A stretch of DNA of 64,000 nucleotides, taken from NCBI RefSeq assembly GCF_001659605.2, contig NC_035170.2, positions 25,400,020 through 25,464,019 of the forward strand. Reading direction: 5' to 3'. Position 1 is the stretch's first letter, and every line of letters starts with the position of its first letter. The position numbers and the translations under genes are program-made. Below are positions 1 to 12,064 of the stretch, in pieces. This DNA comes from Manihot esculenta (taxonomy: Eukaryota > Streptophyta > Magnoliopsida > Malpighiales > Euphorbiaceae). Below the pieces are notes generated by a model that saw only the letters and a list, made by a program, of their open reading frames with translations, was not told the origin of the DNA and made no database searches.

Positions 1-429
1 TTCATCCATGCACGTGTTTACGCATAGTACATGTAGTTATGACGTGTTTGGAATGTTAATATATTTTTTTAAAAAATACTAAATTTTTATATTATTAGAA
101 TTTTAAAATATATTAAAATAATATTATTATATTTAAAAAATCTATTAATTAATTAATATGTTAATTTTAATCGTAAAATATTATAATTTTTTTTTGAAAT
201 ATTCTCGAAAGAAAATAATTAATTAATAAATTTATCAACAATAATTGAGGATAACATTAGATGGAGCCAAATTGAGCCAATTTCTTTGAAATTGAAGGCA
301 TACCCAATTGGCATTTTCTTGGAGCTGCTGAGCATTTAAAGCATTCAGGTAAAATGCCATACAAAGACAAAATTGACAAATTCCAATCAGAATAATTAAA
401 TTAGAAACTCTTTTATCAAGTTTTGAGAA
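1..429. other. AT-rich flank, no gene seen
   Basis: Mostly A/T homopolymer runs with stops in all frames. I see no coding potential, RNA gene or recognisable repeat before the MITE that follows. Confidence 0.6.
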
Positions 430-437
430 GATATGAG

Positions 438-906
438 TAGGTTGCGCATTCGGTCGGTTTGATTTAAAATTGAACCGAACTGAATAAATTGAAAATCGAA
501 ATTTTAGTGTTTATGAAAATCGAATCGAATTGATTTTAGTCAGAAATTGAATCGAACCGAACCGGTCTGATTCGGTTCGATTCAGTTCGATTTGATCGGT
601 TTTGATTTTTAATAATTTTTTTATTTTTTACACTTTATTTTTAATATTTTAAAATTTAATTAAAATATTTTAATCTGATTTAATTTCTCTATATTATTGA
701 AAAAATATATTATTATCACTAATCGGTTCGGTTTGATTTTTTCAATTTTTTTCTGATCAAAACCGAGTCGAACCAAAATAACCGAAATTTCTGAAATTAA
801 AAACCGAACCGAATCGAACTGAAATATATAAAAAATCTAACCAAATTTTCAAATCGATTCGGTTCAATCAATTTTTTCAGTTTGAACCGAATACTGCTCA
901 CCCCTA
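438..906 (+). mobile_element. hAT-type MITE, copy 1
   Basis: A 469-bp non-coding element made largely of alternating ttcggtt / aaccgaa type words. Its ends are inverted: the left end starts taggttgcgcattcgg and the right end, read on the other strand, starts taggggtgagcagtattcgg. It is flanked by an 8-bp near-duplication, gatatgag at 430-437 and gatatgac at 907-914 (7 of 8 match). Ends of the form TAGGG with an 8-bp duplication fit the hAT superfamily. It has no transposase, so it would depend on an autonomous relative. A second copy in opposite orientation lies near 25211-25661. Confidence 0.75.
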
Positions 907-914
907 GATATGAC

Positions 915-2660
915 CTTCACAGCATAACTAATCCAAAATCTTAAAACTTCGGTTAGAATGATTAATTTTGTTAAAAAAAAATTCATGCAAAATCATATAT
1001 AATTTTTTTTAAATAAAACATTTTAATGAAAAAAATTTTTATTTAAAAAATCAATTAAATTATTTTTATTTTCAAATTTTTTCATTTCAAATAAAGTAAA
1101 GTAATTGATTCATGAGTCCTTCCTATTTATATGTCTTCACTCATTTGATCTCTTGCAAAATTTTCAGTCTAATTTGATTTTTTTATATATATTTTGATAT
1201 AATATAATCTTCAAAAATTTATAATGTCGATATTATTTTATTTATTCTTAATATTTAATTCATAAAAATAAAGAGATGGACACTGAAAATAAAAAATTAA
1301 CAAATTAATTATTAAAAATTTTAATACTAAAAAAAATAAAATATATGTTCAATAATTAAACAAATAATAAAAAAGAAATTTATAGTAAGAGAAATGTAAT
1401 GAGTAATTTTTTTTTTAAATTTGCATTTGGATAGTTGCAAGAGTAGATAATAAGCACTTTAACGATATTTAGATTGAAGTTAAAGAATTTTTAAAAAACA
1501 AAATAAAACAGTGGCAGAATTGCAAAAACATATAAAATTGAGGGACTATAAATAAAAAATAATTATTAGAGTATTTAAAATAAAAAAAAATTATTATTTA
1601 ATTTCATGATTAATTTTATCTTTCAAGTATTATAAAAAAAATTTTAAAATATTTATAATAGAAAAATTAGTTAGTAAAATTTTTAACAAATTAAATAATC
1701 AATTAATAGTTTTTTAAAATTATATAATAAAATATTTAATAATAAAATAAATAAAATGATTAATTAATATAATTTTTTAATTTTAAAAATATATTTTAAT
1801 ATATTTTTTAAAATTAAAATATTAATTAATAAATTTTTTTATATCATACAAATTAAATAATAGTTTTCTCTTAAAAACAACACGTGGGTTGGCAATTTAT
1901 TAAGAGAATGCAGACAAAACGTACTATAAAGTTAGCATGACCTAATTGTCGATTTGGTATCCCATCATTGTCCTCGTGGACACCTCAAAGTTTCTCCATT
2001 TTTTACCATAATTTAAAATCTTTTTAATTTCTTATTAAAATTTTAAATGAATTATAATTTTTCGTACAATAACATATTAAATGATCAATTCAAACATATT
2101 TCAGATTAAAATTCTCTTTATTTTATAAAAAGTACCTTTTAAAAAATATTTTTTATATTTTTAACATTTAAGTACTCTGAAAAATTAATTTTTCTTTAAT
2201 TAAATTATTCTTTTTTAAAAAAATTATGCTTTAAAAAATTTATATATAAATTTATTATTAATTTTGTTATTATTTAAATCGTCTCTTGCGAGATCTCCTG
2301 ATCCAATTGAAAAATGAAAAAAAAAAAAAAAAAGAAAACTGTGATACGGACCAACGTCCAACCACAAGAGTTCTCATTGAAGATGAAGGTTTGGCTGTGG
2401 GCCAAAAGAGATGAAAGTTTGGGCTGGAAGACCCAAGCCCAGTATGAATAAAATGGATCTAGATCTGGGCCTATGAATATTTTGGACAAAAGTATTTTTA
2501 CTTTGGAAGTTGGATACCCAATTTAGAATTATAAATTCCTTGCTTGAAATAATAGATTTAAATTTAATTTAATGATAGTTAATTTCATTATTCATTTGGT
2601 ATTTAGTTCATGGTAAAAGATTTATTTATTTATTTAGGCTTTAGGGTTAAATAAGCATTT
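915..2660. other. AT-rich intergenic DNA, no gene seen
   Basis: Long A/T runs and short poly-A and poly-T tracts with frequent stops on both strands. The only sizeable open frame (2274-2489, minus) is a low-complexity artefact with a run of phenylalanines from a poly-A tract. No conserved element was recognised. Confidence 0.55.
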
Positions 2661-2677
2661 AAAGCTTTTGAATTCAA

Positions 2678-2770
2678 GGACTCACAGACTTAGTCTAGTG
2701 CTAAATGCATATGAGTAAATATAAGAGATCTCAATTCTATTCCTCTATTCCCGATTCCCATTAAAAAAAA
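2678..2770 (+). mobile_element. Short SINE-like insertion with target-site duplication
   Basis: A 93-bp unit ends in an A-rich tail (from 2763) and is flanked by a 17-bp direct duplication, aaagcttttgaattcaa at 2661-2677 and aaagcttttggattcaa at 2771-2787 (16 of 17 match). Long duplications plus an A tail indicate LINE-driven target-primed insertion. The body holds a possible degenerate RNA polymerase III A box (tagtctagtgcta) and a weak B-box-like stretch (gatctcaattctattcc), as expected of a tRNA-derived SINE. It is short for a plant SINE and the family is not identified. Confidence 0.6.
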
Positions 2771-2787
2771 AAAGCTTTTGGATTCAA

Positions 2788-5278
2788 ACAACGCCTTTAA
2801 ATAGTAAAAGAATAAATAATTCAAATTTTAAAAATAGATTTAAGGTTTGCTTTCAAAAAAAAAATCTAAAGTTAAGGTGTTTTTAGCAAAAAATTTTCAA
2901 ATTTTAAACTTTATATATGGTAAATGGCCTTTTTACACTCTTAAAAATTTTGTTAAAAGTTATTTAAGTTCCCATAAAATAAAATTATCTATTTGACTTC
3001 TTAAACTATTAAAAATAACATAAAAAAAAGTCTAAAATTTAATACTATTAAATTTTTGTTGAAAAAAAAAATTTCTTAATAAATATTATGATAGTTATTT
3101 AAATTTTTGAATAAATAATCTTAATATTATATTTTAATAATTTAGTTTATAAATAGTTTATATTAATTTATATTATTATACATGAATAGAATAATTTTAT
3201 AAACTTTTAAAACAAATAAAATAATTTTTAAAATTTTTAAAATTTAAAATTAATAATTATAAATTAAAAGATTCTTTATATCAATTAAAACCATAAACGA
3301 TTTTATATTTTTTTTCTATTTTTATTAACTAAAAAATAAAATTTTACTTTTAAAAAATTTTAACATGTGTTTAAGAAAATATAACTATTACAATATGATA
3401 TATGTAATAAAAATAAGAAAAATAATAAAATATATTAAAAATTTAAATATAATTTTTTATACAGATATAAAATTTAAATAATATTGTAAATTAATTGAGA
3501 ATATATCTTATAATTTTTTTATTAATTTTAAATGACTTTTAACAATTTTTATATTTTCATAGTTTATATAGTTAAGTTTTATTAAGAAAATATTGATTAT
3601 TTTTTTATAAATCAATTTTTCAATGTAATTTTATAGTTTATATTATTTATCTTATATATAAAATATTATCTATAATTATAATAATATTTATATACTTTAA
3701 TAACATTTAATTAAAGAAAAAATAAGACAATTTAAAATTTTTTTAAAGTGAATTTTTTATATTTTATAATAATTTTAAATTTAAATATTTATAAATTTCT
3801 ATGATATTTTATTTATATTTTAAAATTATTATTTTTATTTGTTAACAATTAAATATAAATAAGTATATTTATAAACTATATATAAAAATGTAAGTTTGAA
3901 ACTTAAAGTTTAAAACCGATAAAAGCGAAAAGAGTATGTTTTGACAAAAATTCTCCTAGAGTCACGTTTCGAAATTTAGCTTTTCGTTAATTATGAAATA
4001 ATAAATGAGCATGTAAAGAGCATTTAATGATAACTGGGTTTTGGACATTCCAGTTCAAATCAAGCTCGTTCTGGATATTTCGGTTTAAACCGACCACGTG
4101 TTGAAAAGAGCAAATCTTAACTCTATTAAGACTCAATTGTTAGGCTTGCATCATGTATAAGCTCAAAATTGGCTTTGATGAGCCGAACCAGGCTCGAGTC
4201 TACACACAAGAGGTTTGACCCTGTTTATCCTTCTGATCCCATAAGACAACAAATCTCATGATATTTGAAATCATGTGCACATGGCGTTGGATGAAATTAA
4301 ATGGATGGTTGTTTGATGATGGAAAAGAATACAGTACATCAGTGCATACGGCCAACGTGACTATTGTAAGAGAATACAAATGCACGATAACAGTTACATA
4401 TTATTAGAATATAAAAAAAAAATAAAAAATAATTTTACTAAAAACAAAAATTAATTAAGTTTAATTTACTCCTGATTATTATGTATGTATAATTTTGACC
4501 TGATTTTAAATTATGTCATGATTTTTCATATTATTATTAGTTAGATTATGTGATGATTTGTTGTATTATCAATAGTGGGATGCGCCTTTTAAACCTAAAT
4601 CTAGAGCATTCTAAATAATTTCTTTAGTTACCAGCCTTTGTAAGTGTTTTTTCTTTAATAAAAAAAAGGTACATGGGAATGAGAAATGTAGTAATAAACC
4701 TTTACATCTATTAAGAGTTTTATAAAGAGAGAAAGTACAGACTAAGTTTTTGATTGTTTTGGACATCCATGGATTTTCCTTTGTTTTCGGTGTCTTTGAA
4801 TTCTTTAAGTAGCTCGTTTTCGTCTATGATATGATTGGTGCTCACCGGCAGTGCTTGCTAATGGTAACAGGTTGGAAGTTGTCCTGATACTTTTTCTAGC
4901 TTGGGCCAAGTTTGGACTGGGCTGGGTTATTTTTTGGATTGGACTTTTCTGTCCCGATGCTCTAGACGGAATTTAATATTTATTTTAATTTTGTATTGTA
5001 GTCTACTGCACCTTTTAATAGGACAAATCAGTTGCATAGTCAAATTTATAAAAAACGAGAGTACTAACTCTCGGACCAGTCTGCTTCAACCGAATACACT
5101 TGTTACGGAGCGAATACCCATGCTGCAGCACAAGTGGCTTTATTATATGAATATCCTTTGATTTTTATCTTTAATTATAAGAAATTGACACAAAACCTTT
5201 AAAAAATTTTACATTGCAGGTGCTGACAGAGTCAAGGCGGCAGACAAAGAAAAAGTTAAAAAGAAGAAGAAGACCTCT
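2788..5278. other. Upstream flank of the UGT gene, no gene seen
   Basis: AT-rich up to about 4000, then more mixed. The short open frames at 4200-4385 (minus) and 4901-5161 (plus) resemble no family I know and have no supporting context. Promoter elements for the UGT gene should lie in the last few hundred bases, but no TATA box stands out from the AT-rich background. Confidence 0.5.
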
Positions 5279-5280
5279 CT

Positions 5281-5299
5281 GTGTGTGTGTGTGTGTGTG
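5281..5299 (+). repeat. (GT)n microsatellite in the UGT 5' leader
   Basis: A run of about nine GT units lies 44 bp before the UGT start codon, just after purine-rich AAGAAGAAG sequence. It is probably inside the 5' untranslated region and likely length-variable between accessions. Confidence 0.8.
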
Positions 5300-5342
5300 A
5301 ATCGAGGAACAATTTTCAATCGGACGATCACAGAGACGAGAG

Positions 5343-5886
5343 ATGGGTTTCAATCAATTAGCTGATCCTAAACCTCATGCAGTATGCGTCCCATACCCAG
5401 CCCAAGGTCACATAAACCCCATGTTCAAGCTAGCGAAACTACTCCACTTCAATGGCTTCCATATTACCTTTGTCAATACTGACTATAACCACAAACGTTT
5501 ACTCAAATCCACAGGCCCCAACTCTCTCGCCGGCTCGCCGGATTTTCGCTTTGAATCTATCCCCGATGGGCTGCCGGTGACTGATGATGATAACACCACC
5601 CAAGATATCCCTTCTCTTTGTGATTCTACCTCCAAGCACTGCTTAATCCCATTTCGGAACCTACTTCACAGGCTCAATAACGATTCTTCTTCTTCTTGTG
5701 CTTCTTCTTCTTCCGATGTTCCTCCGGTGAGCTGTATTGTTTCCGATGGTTCCATGTCGTTCACTGTTGAAGCAGCTGAGGAGCTTGGTCTTCCTCGAGT
5801 CCTGTTCTGGACCCCAAGTGCTTGTGGGGTTTTGGCCTATGCTCACTATCCTCTTCTTGTCGAAAGAGGCTTAGTACCTCTTAAAG
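5343..5886 (+). CDS. UGT85-type UDP-glycosyltransferase, exon 1
   Basis: N-terminal, acceptor-binding half of a family-1 plant glycosyltransferase, which moves sugar (usually glucose) from UDP-sugar to a small lipophilic acceptor in the cytosol. It encodes residues 1-181 plus one base of codon 182. Visible motifs are [11 protein letters not shown] with the expected catalytic His23, [20 protein letters not shown], and [11 protein letters not shown] with the expected catalytic Asp135. The frame stays open past the exon, but the protein match ends at VPLK, where AAAG|GTACG gives a donor site. Joined to 23736 it reads on in frame as DAIYLTNGFLE, as in UGT85 proteins. A Ser-rich tract (about residues 115-124, from TCT/TTC repeats) is probably variable. 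The start is the first ATG, close to the family's usual N terminus. Family assignment is firm; substrate is not deducible, though UGT85 members act on terpenoids, cyanohydrins and hormones. Confidence 0.93.
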
Positions 5887-6491
5887 GTACGCTAAATTTG
5901 CAATTTTTTTCAAAATTATTTTCGAATTTGCATGCTTTGCATTTAATTAATCAAAGAAAATTCAATAAAAGATTAGCATTATAAAATCCAAATATATATT
6001 AATCGAAGATGAAAATGGGCCATTTGATATAGATTCAAGACAGGAATCTCAAGGGTTTAGATATATTCTAAACTGATTATTCCCTTTATTTTCATTAATA
6101 AAACTAAGCTTTTAATAATTCCAATTCTTCACATCTTTCCGGCACATAAAGATTAAAACCCCAAGGGTTCATTCTCGCTTACTCCATAGTTTTGTTAATT
6201 TTTGAAAAAAAAGTGTTTAGATATTAATTATCGGTTCATTTTACATAAATTTATATAAATAATTGAATCATTTTGTTATATACAAAATGACCAATTTAAT
6301 ATTATAATTCAAATATTTATATTCACTTTTACATTTTTATATGTTTTTAATATTAAATTTTTAATGAATTTTAATAGATTTTTAATGAATTTTAAGATCT
6401 CTTGATTTTTGATAAGAGAGAAAAATAAGAGATTGAGATCGATAATATATGACTCACTAAAATCTGAATATATATTTTCGATCAATTTAAT

Positions 6492-6692
6492 AAACCTCTT
6501 AATTTGGATTCGATTTCATTATAAATGATTCATAAAAAATTTAGTCTGACACTAATATTTTGATTTCATTTTCGTATCCGTATAAAATTTTAAACCTCTT
6601 TATTTGGATTCGATTCCATTATAAATAATTTATAGAAAATTTAGTCTGACATTAATACTTTGACTTTATTTTCGTATCAGTATAAAATTTTA
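6492..6692 (+). repeat. Two-copy tandem duplication of about 100 bp
   Basis: Two adjacent copies with a 100-bp period, each starting aaacctctt and ending near tataaaatttt, with scattered substitutions. This is simple local duplication inside the intron, and no function is visible. The rest of 5887-7805 is AT-rich with nothing recognised. Confidence 0.75.
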
Positions 6693-7805
6693 AATGCGCA
6701 TGTGACAATAACACTAAATTTTAAATGCACCTCAAACCAAATATGAATTTAGAGAGTTTAATATTTATTAGTCAACTGATTATCATTAACAAAAATATGA
6801 TAAAAATATTGTGCTTTAAAAACTATATGTATCACTCGGTTCGAAGATGAATAAAAAATATTTTAAAAAATGAGAGGGTGTTTTTTGCTTGGTCAATAAA
6901 ATTGATTAAAATGAATTCAGATTAATCGAGTAGTTATTTTCAATATCAAATAATTAAAAAAAAAAAAAAACTAGACATCACAACTAACAAAATTAGAAAT
7001 TCCATTTTCTAACGTGTTGGATAAGTTACATATAAAATAAAAAATAGCTTTTATTCTATGTGCGTCGTGGAATTACTTTTGTTTGTGAATTAATAAATCA
7101 CCTTTGTGGGTTGATCTAATTATCAATGAATCAATTAAATCTTTATGTTAGATCTTATTTGATAATATTGATTTTTTTTTATAACGATCAATTATTTTAA
7201 TGGAAGCTATTAAAATATAATTTTTTATGTAATTATTAGTAATTATTAATTATAATTATTCTGATAACAATATCATTTATTAATTGAGAATTATAATTCT
7301 CATCACTCGAAAAATTAATTATACTTAACATATTCATTTTAATATAATTAAAAGTCAACAATCAATAATCAGTTTAATTAATAAAAAATAATTAAGTTCA
7401 ATATAATTTATAAATATAATTTATATATTATCTAATAGATTTAGTCATTTTAAATTTATTAAATTGATTATTAACTTTTGGTCTAATTAAATTGAATATA
7501 ATAATATAATTAATTTTTCAAATAGTGAAAATTGTATTTTTTGATTTATTAAAATTAATATTATCACAACACTTATGATCTATAACTATATAAAAATTAT
7601 ACTCATTAATATAAAAAAAATTATAAAATAAATTATTAACTCTTAAAAATATGTAATTCCAAATTACAAAATAAATCGAATCAAAATTAAAAATCAAATT
7701 AAATTGAAAAATTGATTTGGAGTATATTTATTAAAAAAATTAGGGTGTAATTATTAAAATTTATAAAATTTAGAATTTTTTAATGATTATTAATTATATT
7801 AAAAT

Positions 7806-10138
7806 TGTAACGACCCAAAAATCGGACCGTTACCGGCGCTAGGATCCAGGTCGGCATAAGGCCGCCGGTACCCGTAGCAAGCCTAACATTCATCTTGTGA
7901 ACCTGTCTAATCCCATACATGATCAACAACATACATAAAAATTTGAACTTTTCCTTACATTCATTCATTCTTTCCTTCATTCACCAAACTCAACTTGTGC
8001 ATGCACTATACATAACATGATCATAAACATTAACTCCTCTTTGGAGTCTCATCATTGCCCCAATGGGGTGACATAACATGTATTAAGTTTGGTTTACAAT
8101 AAACATCAATAAACATTAAGATCATGTACTAGAAGGGATTAACATAATACTATGGTCAAGCACAACTCTAAACTTCATAAGCATTATTACATAACATTTC
8201 TATATCATACTTTTACATGACTGTACTCAACATAACATAACAACATTTATCATGTCCACACTAGCTATTACATAACCAAGACTTCATTACTCTTGCTGAC
8301 CTCCTGGTCTACCCTGTACCTGCAAACCTGGGGGTTAAGGGAGAGGGGTGAGCTACTAGAGCCCAGTGAGCAGAATAGTAAAAACATATTTTAACATTCA
8401 TACTTTCATGAAATGTGTCACATCACAGACAATTCACATCAAGGGTGAACCTGTCACCAAATAGTCCCAGCATCATATCCGTGCCAGGCCGTAGAATGGG
8501 GTCCTGGTCTTCCTGTCATATCATAACATTACTTACCAATGCCCCAGGGCCTCATCTGGCACCTGGTCTTCGTGTTCCATACTGTGTCAGGCCGTAGAAT
8601 GGGGTCCTGGTCTTTCCTCAGGGACTAATTGGATCATACAGTATTCACCCACATCTACAACCAAGAATGCAGTGCAACATATTCGTGGATTCTAATGCAA
8701 CAACCTATTATATCTCATGGCAGTCGTGATGCATGAATCATGCTGAAACATATATTATTTACTTTAAAACATAAGGAGTTATTCCACTCACCTCTGGTTA
8801 GCTCAGACCTGACACTGGGGCAGCTGACTCATTGCTGGGGTCCTCGGTTCCTCGGGTCCGAACCTACACATATGGACTCAAATGAGGGACCAAACATCTA
8901 TGAACATGACTCTAAAAATGCTCCCCAAAAACCCCCTAAAACACCTCAAAACATCCATAGAAAACATGCAAAGGAGGGCTGAACAGGGCACTTTCGGCGG
9001 CAGGTTCGGCGGCCGAAAGGCCCTCCAGAGCCGAAAGTCATGCACCTTCGGCGACACTTTCGGCGGCCGAAGGTTCCCTCCAGAGACGAAACTCATGCAT
9101 GTTCGGCGGTACCTTCGGCGGCCGAAAGTCCCTTCCAGAGCCGAAAGTCATCTTTCGGGGTTAGGGTTCGGCAGCCGATTCATGCTACTACAGGCAGGTT
9201 CGGCGGCCGAAAGAACCTTCGGCTGACGAACCTGGTTTCTCCCAAAAGGGCAGAAACTCAGCTCATCATGCATAAACGCCTCCCAACATATTTAGTCATG
9301 CATTCTCCTATTCTACAACATACATACTCAAGCATACAAGCTCCTAGGGGCTTCAAACTATCCTAAACCCCATCTACAACACATCAAACAATCCACATTG
9401 TTCATAAAAATACATAAACTCATAAACATAACAATAACCTATCATGCATTTCTACCCCATAGATCTTCATAAAACTAGTTTAAAACATGCAAGAAAGGTT
9501 GGATCTAAGCTTACCTCTTGAAGATTGAGAGGAAAGACGATCCTAGCTTGGAGGTAGGGAGAAATTCACTCTTTGGTCTCCAAGCTTCCAAACTTGCTCT
9601 TTTTACTCAAATCTCTTCAAATCAACATAAAGCTTGTTAAAACGTGAAAGATCGGAGGGAAAACATCAAAAACGAACCGTAGGAGAGCATGAACTCACCG
9701 TGGTCGAAAATGGGGAGAAAACTCGCCCGTTTCGGCCATGGAGCTCTTATATAGGGCTGGCAGACCACCTTTCGGCAGCCGAACGTGCCCCCACATCTCA
9801 TGCAAGTTTGGCGGCCGAACATGAGGTTCGGCGGCCGAACATGAGGTTCGGCGGCCGAACATGAGGTTCGGCGGCCGAACCTTTGAGACTTGCGAAAGCC
9901 TAACTTGCCCCCCTAAACCATCCCACGTTCGGCGGCCGAACTTGAGGTTCGGCGGCCGAACCTGGAAATGCCTCCTTGGTCTTTTTCATACAAAAACTCT
10001 ATTTTCTTTTTGCTTAAAATCATAAAATACATTAAAACATTTTATAAAAACATGATTTTGCCCTTCTAGAGGTTTCCGACATCCGAGATTCCACTGGACG
10101 GTAGGAATTCCGATACCGGAGTCTAGCCGGGTATTACA
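7806..10138 (-). repeat. 3' LTR of element A
   Basis: 2333 bp with TG..CA ends. It contains the family's CpG-rich islands of imperfect palindromes of the type ttcggcggccgaa (about 8990-9230 and 9770-9965) in otherwise AT-rich DNA. It also holds the LTR minisatellite (about 8480-8615). Confidence 0.9.
9801..9882 (-). repeat. 20-bp tandem array inside the LTR of A
   Basis: The unit atgaggttcggcggccgaac occurs exactly three times in a row (9821-9880), with a partial fourth copy before it. Each unit carries the LTR palindrome, so the array is a local expansion of that motif. Confidence 0.9.
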
Positions 10139-10152
10139 TTCTCCCCCCCTTA

Positions 10153-10174
10153 AGAACATTCGTCCCCGAATGTT
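10153..10174. other. Inverted repeat beside the polypurine tract, element A
   Basis: Arms gaacattcg and cgaatgttc around a short loop, next to the C-rich (minus-strand polypurine) tract that precedes the LTR. Equivalent sites occur at 29363-29384, 32067-32088, 42353-42374, 47676-47697 and 58878-58899, some with one mismatch. Confidence 0.75.
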
Positions 10175-10236
10175 CACCAAACAATACATGCATAGCATAA
10201 AACCTATCCATATATACTAAACACATAACACTTACC

Positions 10237-10662
10237 TTAGAAGAGATGAGGATATTGCCGGAGCATAGACTCCCGTGTCTCCCAGGTACACTCTTCGATG
10301 TTGTGGTGATTCCAAAGGACTTTCACCATCGGGATTTCCTTGTTCCTTAGCTTTCTGATCTGAGTGTCTAGAATCCGTACTGGCTGTTCAACATAGGTGA
10401 GATCCTCTTGGATCTCCACATCAGGCTCACTAAGAATCTTGCCCGGATCTGACACAAATTTCCTCAACATAGAAACATGGAAAACCGGATGGATTCTCTC
10501 CATCGAAGCAGGCAAGTCCAGCTTGTACGATATTCCCAATCTTTTGCAAGACTTCGAAGGGTCCGATGTACCGTGGAGCTAGCTTACCTTTCTTCCCGAA
10601 CCGAATCACCCCTTTCATTGGAGACACCTTGAGCAATATCAAATCCCCCTCCTGAAACTCTA
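10237..10662 (-). pseudogene. Gypsy pol C-terminal fragment, element A
   Basis: Remnant of the integrase C terminus and chromodomain-like tail, with motifs such as [20 protein letters not shown] and the ending [19 protein letters not shown]. Compared with intact copies, two bases are missing near 10530, which shifts the frame between the upstream part ([20 protein letters not shown]) and the tail. Sequence upstream of about 10662 has been deleted. It is not expected to make a working protein. Confidence 0.85.
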
Positions 10663-11084
10663 CTTGCGAAAGCCTAACTTGCCCCCCTAAACCATCCCAC
10701 GTTCGGTGGCCGAACTTGAGGTTCGGCGGCTGAACCTAGAAATGCCTCCTTGGTCTTTTTCATACAAAAACTCTATTTTCTTTTTGCTTAAAATCATAAA
10801 ATACATTAAAATATTTTATAAAAACATGATTTTGCCCTTTTAGAGATTTCCGACATCCGAGATTCCACCGGACGGTAGGAATTCCGATACCGGAGTCTAG
10901 CCGGGTATTATAAAAATATTGATTTTTAGTGGAGATAAAAATGATAATGTGATATTTTCGTTAAATTTAACAGTAAGATATAAATAAATTTAGATAATTA
11001 ATTTAGAATATATTAGTTAATTTTTATAATTTATGGTATATTTATTAGAACACAAATAGTTTTAGATTTTTTGTCATTATCTCT

Positions 11085-11275
11085 ATTAATAATAATGTTA
11101 TTAATTAAGTATAAATTCTATTATATTAATTTGTGTAAAATATATTTATATATTTGTAATATCAATTATCATTTATTTAATCTAGTTTTGGCAAAATGAT
11201 TGCTTTGGAAAAAAAAATACTTTAAATTAAATATATAATTTTCATAAAATTTAATTGTTTGTGTAGACATATGAT
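11085..11275 (+). repeat. Intron direct repeat, left copy
   Basis: About 190 bp of AT-rich sequence that reappears, diverged, at about 23490-23690 just before the splice acceptor. Shared blocks include attatattaatt, atatttatatattt and tatataattttcataaa in the same order. The two copies bracket old gypsy element D. From 10918 to 11426 I see nothing else but AT-rich intron. Confidence 0.6.
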
Positions 11276-11522
11276 ATTAATGGAGAAGGATAATAATTTT
11301 AAAGAATGTATAAACATAATACTTTTTCAAAAGAATGTAAAAATTGAAATCTATAATATTTGTTTTATAATAGATTTTATAAATTTATAAACAATGATAT
11401 ATATTTATATAAAATAATTATTTTATAAAAAAATTATCCAAAAGTTCAACTTCTACCGGCGAGAAAGTTTAGATAGATTTAAAATCATCAAAAACTGTAG
11501 CAAACCTATTATACATCCTATT

Positions 11523-11920
11523 TGATATGGCCGAAAATGATATAAAAAATGATTGGTCAATCTGCAAAAGAGAGAGGTGGTTGGCCTCTATAAATACCCA
11601 CTCGATGCTCAAATCAATAATTTATCACAAAAAGTGAAGGTAAGAAAGTAGCTTGAGTTTAACAATGAGTGTGTAAGAATGCATACCTTAAACTCTGTGT
11701 ATACTTTGTTTTTATACTATAAGAAGATTGAGTTAATTAGCAAATCTCTTAAAAATCCGACTGATACCAACTAGTGGATAATGGATTCTGCGATTATACG
11801 AGCAATGGAGATTTGTTGGATACTATTCTTTAATAGTAATTTGTGTCATGAAAGGCTCGACTAGTTCAAAAGAGGAAGCGTCTTCTATCCTTTCAAGTAT
11901 TGACCATTATGATGCTTGAG

Positions 11921-11956
<36 letters not shown>

Positions 11957-12064
11957 GGTGAGACTTCCATAACCGAGTGTTAAGGTTTATTAGGGTCTCG
12001 CCATGTGGCTCTATTATACGGTGACAACTCATAGTATATTTTAGGTGAATATTATATCATATCA
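11523..12064 (-). repeat. 3' LTR of element C
   Basis: 542 bp, starting tgatatggccg and ending tatca. It contains a poly-T run of about 30 bp near 11926-11954 that the other copy lacks. A TATA-like tataaata (11589-11596) reads on the plus strand, that is, toward the antisense coding region and away from the integrase. Confidence 0.8.

Larger units (their letters stand above)
7806..10912 (-). mobile_element. Gypsy element A, internally deleted, in the UGT intron
   Basis: A long-LTR Ty3/gypsy element on the minus strand, reduced to 3.1 kb. The complete 3' LTR (7806-10138, TGTAACGACC to GGGTATTACA) is followed by the polypurine tract and the last part of pol. That runs straight into the outer 250 bp of the 5' LTR (about 10663-10912, last bases now TATA). 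The 5-bp duplication AAAAT at 7801-7805 and 10913-10917 shows that both outer ends are original, so the loss was internal. Confidence 0.9.

Noticed and set aside
2274..2489. 71-residue minus-strand frame with a run of Phe
   Set aside because: Produced by a poly-A tract; low complexity.
4901..5161. 86-residue plus-strand frame upstream of the UGT gene
   Set aside because: No recognisable motif, and composition like surrounding non-coding DNA.
5343..5984. A short stand-alone protein from exon 1 read into the intron
   Set aside because: The family match stops at the GT donor, and the extension ([10 protein letters not shown]...) is AT-rich intron translation.
8882..9226. Open frames rich in FGGRFGGRK / SAAESP-like peptides in many LTRs (also 18258-18695, 28262-28510, 31025-31237, 43752-44018, 57694-58065)
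   Set aside because: They are translations of the repeated ttcggcggccgaa palindrome, open in several frames on both strands and not conserved as protein.
9801..9882. CRISPR-like array of 20-bp repeats
   Set aside because: Plant nuclear DNA, no unique spacers; it is a direct tandem expansion of an LTR motif.
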